Both the position numbers and the translations under genes were made by a program. A stretch of DNA of 13,113 bases from Bacillota bacterium. GTDB taxonomy: Bacteria > Bacillota > Clostridia > Peptostreptococcales > Anaerovoracaceae. Where the stretch lies: positions 1 to 13,113 of the forward strand of contig JAFRLD010000198.1 of assembly GCA_017431395.1 (NCBI GenBank), read 5' to 3'. The notes under the pieces are model-generated. The model was not told where the DNA came from. It saw only the letters and a list, made by a program, of their open reading frames with translations, and ran no database searches. Positions 12,287 through 13,113 of the stretch are shown in pieces. Position 1 is the first letter of the stretch; every line of letters begins with the position of its first letter.

Positions 12287-13113
12287 ATGAGTACAATGGA
12301 GCTAAAGAAGAATTTTTACTGGACCGGCATCCTTGATCCTGATCTGGAAGTGTTCGATATCATCATGCACACCGACTTCGGCACGACCTACAACTCTTAC
12401 CTGTTAAAGGGCAGTGAGAAGACGGCGCTGTTCGAAACGGCCAAAGAGAAATGGGCAGATGAGTACATCGCACAGCTGCAGACCCTGATCAACATCCAGG
12501 ACATCGACTACCTGATCGTCAATCATACCGAGCCGGATCATGCGGGAACGACCGAGCGGATCATCGATCTGAACCCGGGGATCAAGCTGGTCGGTACACC
12601 GACGGCGCTCGGATTCATGAAGGCGGTGAGCAACCGGGAGTTCAGCTCGATCCCGATTGGCGACGGGGACACCCTGCCGCTCGGAGATAAGACCCTGGAG
12701 TTCCTGATCGTCCCGAACCTGCACTGGCCGGACACCATGTGGACCTATATCCGCGAAGATGGGATCCTGGTGCCTTGCGATTCCTTCGGCAACCATTACA
12801 GCCATCCGGGGATCCTCCAGTCGACCGTGACCGATCTGGACAATTCCATGCGGATGATGAAGTACTACTATGACAATATCATTGGCCCCTTCAAGCCATA
12901 CGTGCTGGAGGCACTCGAAAAGATAAAAGACAAATCCATCTCCATGATCTGTCCGGGACACGGCCCGGTGCTTGATAATGATATCCCGCACTGGATCGAG
13001 GTCTACCGCGACTGGTCCACAGAGGTCAATCCGAACGAGCATCCGGTCGTCATCATGCCTTACGTTGCAGCATATGGCTATACGAAGACCCTGGCAGACC
13101 AGATCACAGCCGG
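12287..13113 (+). CDS. fprA: Flavodiiron protein (FprA family), 3' truncated by window
   Basis: A-type flavoprotein that reduces O2 to water (or NO to N2O) in anaerobes. The frame is open to the window end; 275 of about 400 residues are visible. The metallo-beta-lactamase-like domain carries the diiron ligands HxExDH at His80, Glu82, Asp84 and His85 (HTEPDHAG), His146 (NLHWPDTM), Asp165 (CDSFG) and His225 (CPGHGP). In the family one of the HxExDH histidines may not bind iron. The flavodoxin domain begins at about residue 253 with VVIMPYVAAYGYTKTLADQ, the FMN loop, and is cut by the window. An AGAGGGGAG site precedes ATG 12287. Its position next to an iron-sulfur-flavoprotein-like gene fits an oxygen defence pair, which would protect the oxygen-sensitive CutC radical. 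Confidence 0.93.
   Translation, partial: MSTMELKKNFYWTGILDPDLEVFDIIMHTDFGTTYNSYLLKGSEKTALFETAKEKWADEYIAQLQTLINIQDIDYLIVNHTEPDHAGTTERIIDLNPGIKLVGTPTALGFMKAVSNREFSSIPIGDGDTLPLGDKTLEFLIVPNLHWPDTMWTYIREDGILVPCDSFGNHYSHPGILQSTVTDLDNSMRMMKYYYDNIIGPFKPYVLEALEKIKDKSISMICPGHGPVLDNDIPHWIEVYRDWSTEVNPNEHPVVIMPYVAAYGYTKTLADQITA

Noticed and set aside
1..13113. CRISPR array, tRNA, rRNA, transposase, integrase or attachment site
   Set aside because: None seen on either strand. Repeated DNA is limited to the conserved parts of the two BMC-H paralogues and to Ala/Pro-rich linker codons.

Overview
The window is one long, rightward-reading gene cluster for a glycyl-radical-enzyme bacterial microcompartment (BMC), followed by two flavoprotein genes. 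All convincing genes are on the + strand. The signature enzyme is choline trimethylamine-lyase (CutC, 3' part only) with its radical-SAM activase CutD, so the compartment most likely breaks choline into trimethylamine and acetaldehyde. The strong AGGAGG-type ribosome binding sites, the frequent AGA codons, the strictly anaerobic enzyme set and the oxygen-defence flavoproteins suggest an anaerobic Firmicute, probably a gut or rumen clostridium. The genus cannot be read from the sequence.

Layout: 1-1143 CutC C-terminal part; 1210-2157 CutD; 2197-4533 a tightly coupled set (EutS-type shell protein, EutP-type GTPase, EutT-like protein, EutJ-type chaperone); 4553-5125 a GrpU-type shell protein and a pentameric vertex protein; 5161-7043 a PduS-type flavin/Fe-S protein and a PduT-type Fe-S shell trimer; 7087-7815 an EutQ-like cupin protein; 7865-8592 a hexameric shell protein followed, out of frame, by a Pro/Glu/Lys-rich tail with a small helical domain; 8646-11049 CoA-acylating aldehyde dehydrogenase and PduL phosphotransacylase, both with encapsulation peptides; 11104-11409 a second hexameric shell protein; 11410-11644 an intergenic region with hairpins and a rho-independent terminator; 11645-12190 an iron-sulfur-flavoprotein-like protein; 12287 to the end, the N-terminal part of a flavodiiron protein (FprA family).

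How it works together: CutD installs the glycyl radical on CutC. CutC releases acetaldehyde inside the shell. The aldehyde dehydrogenase makes acetyl-CoA and PduL makes acetyl phosphate, which an acetate kinase (possibly the EutQ-like protein) can turn into ATP and acetate. No alcohol dehydrogenase, choline transporter or regulator lies in the window; if present they are probably upstream. Three proteins (GrpU type with GSCPQ, PduT type with Cys38, PduS type with two 4Fe-4S motifs) suggest that electrons cross the shell.

The most unusual points are: (1) a hexameric shell gene whose stop codon, inside a small hairpin, separates it by one reading-frame step from a low-complexity tail plus a Rho_N/SAP-like domain, which looks like a recoded, frameshifted or mis-sequenced fusion; (2) a short N-terminal module shared by the EutT-like and EutQ-like proteins; (3) an EutT-like protein in a B12-independent pathway that lacks the EutT metal motif but has its own four-cysteine cluster; and (4) an encapsulation-peptide-like helix inside the EutQ-like protein.
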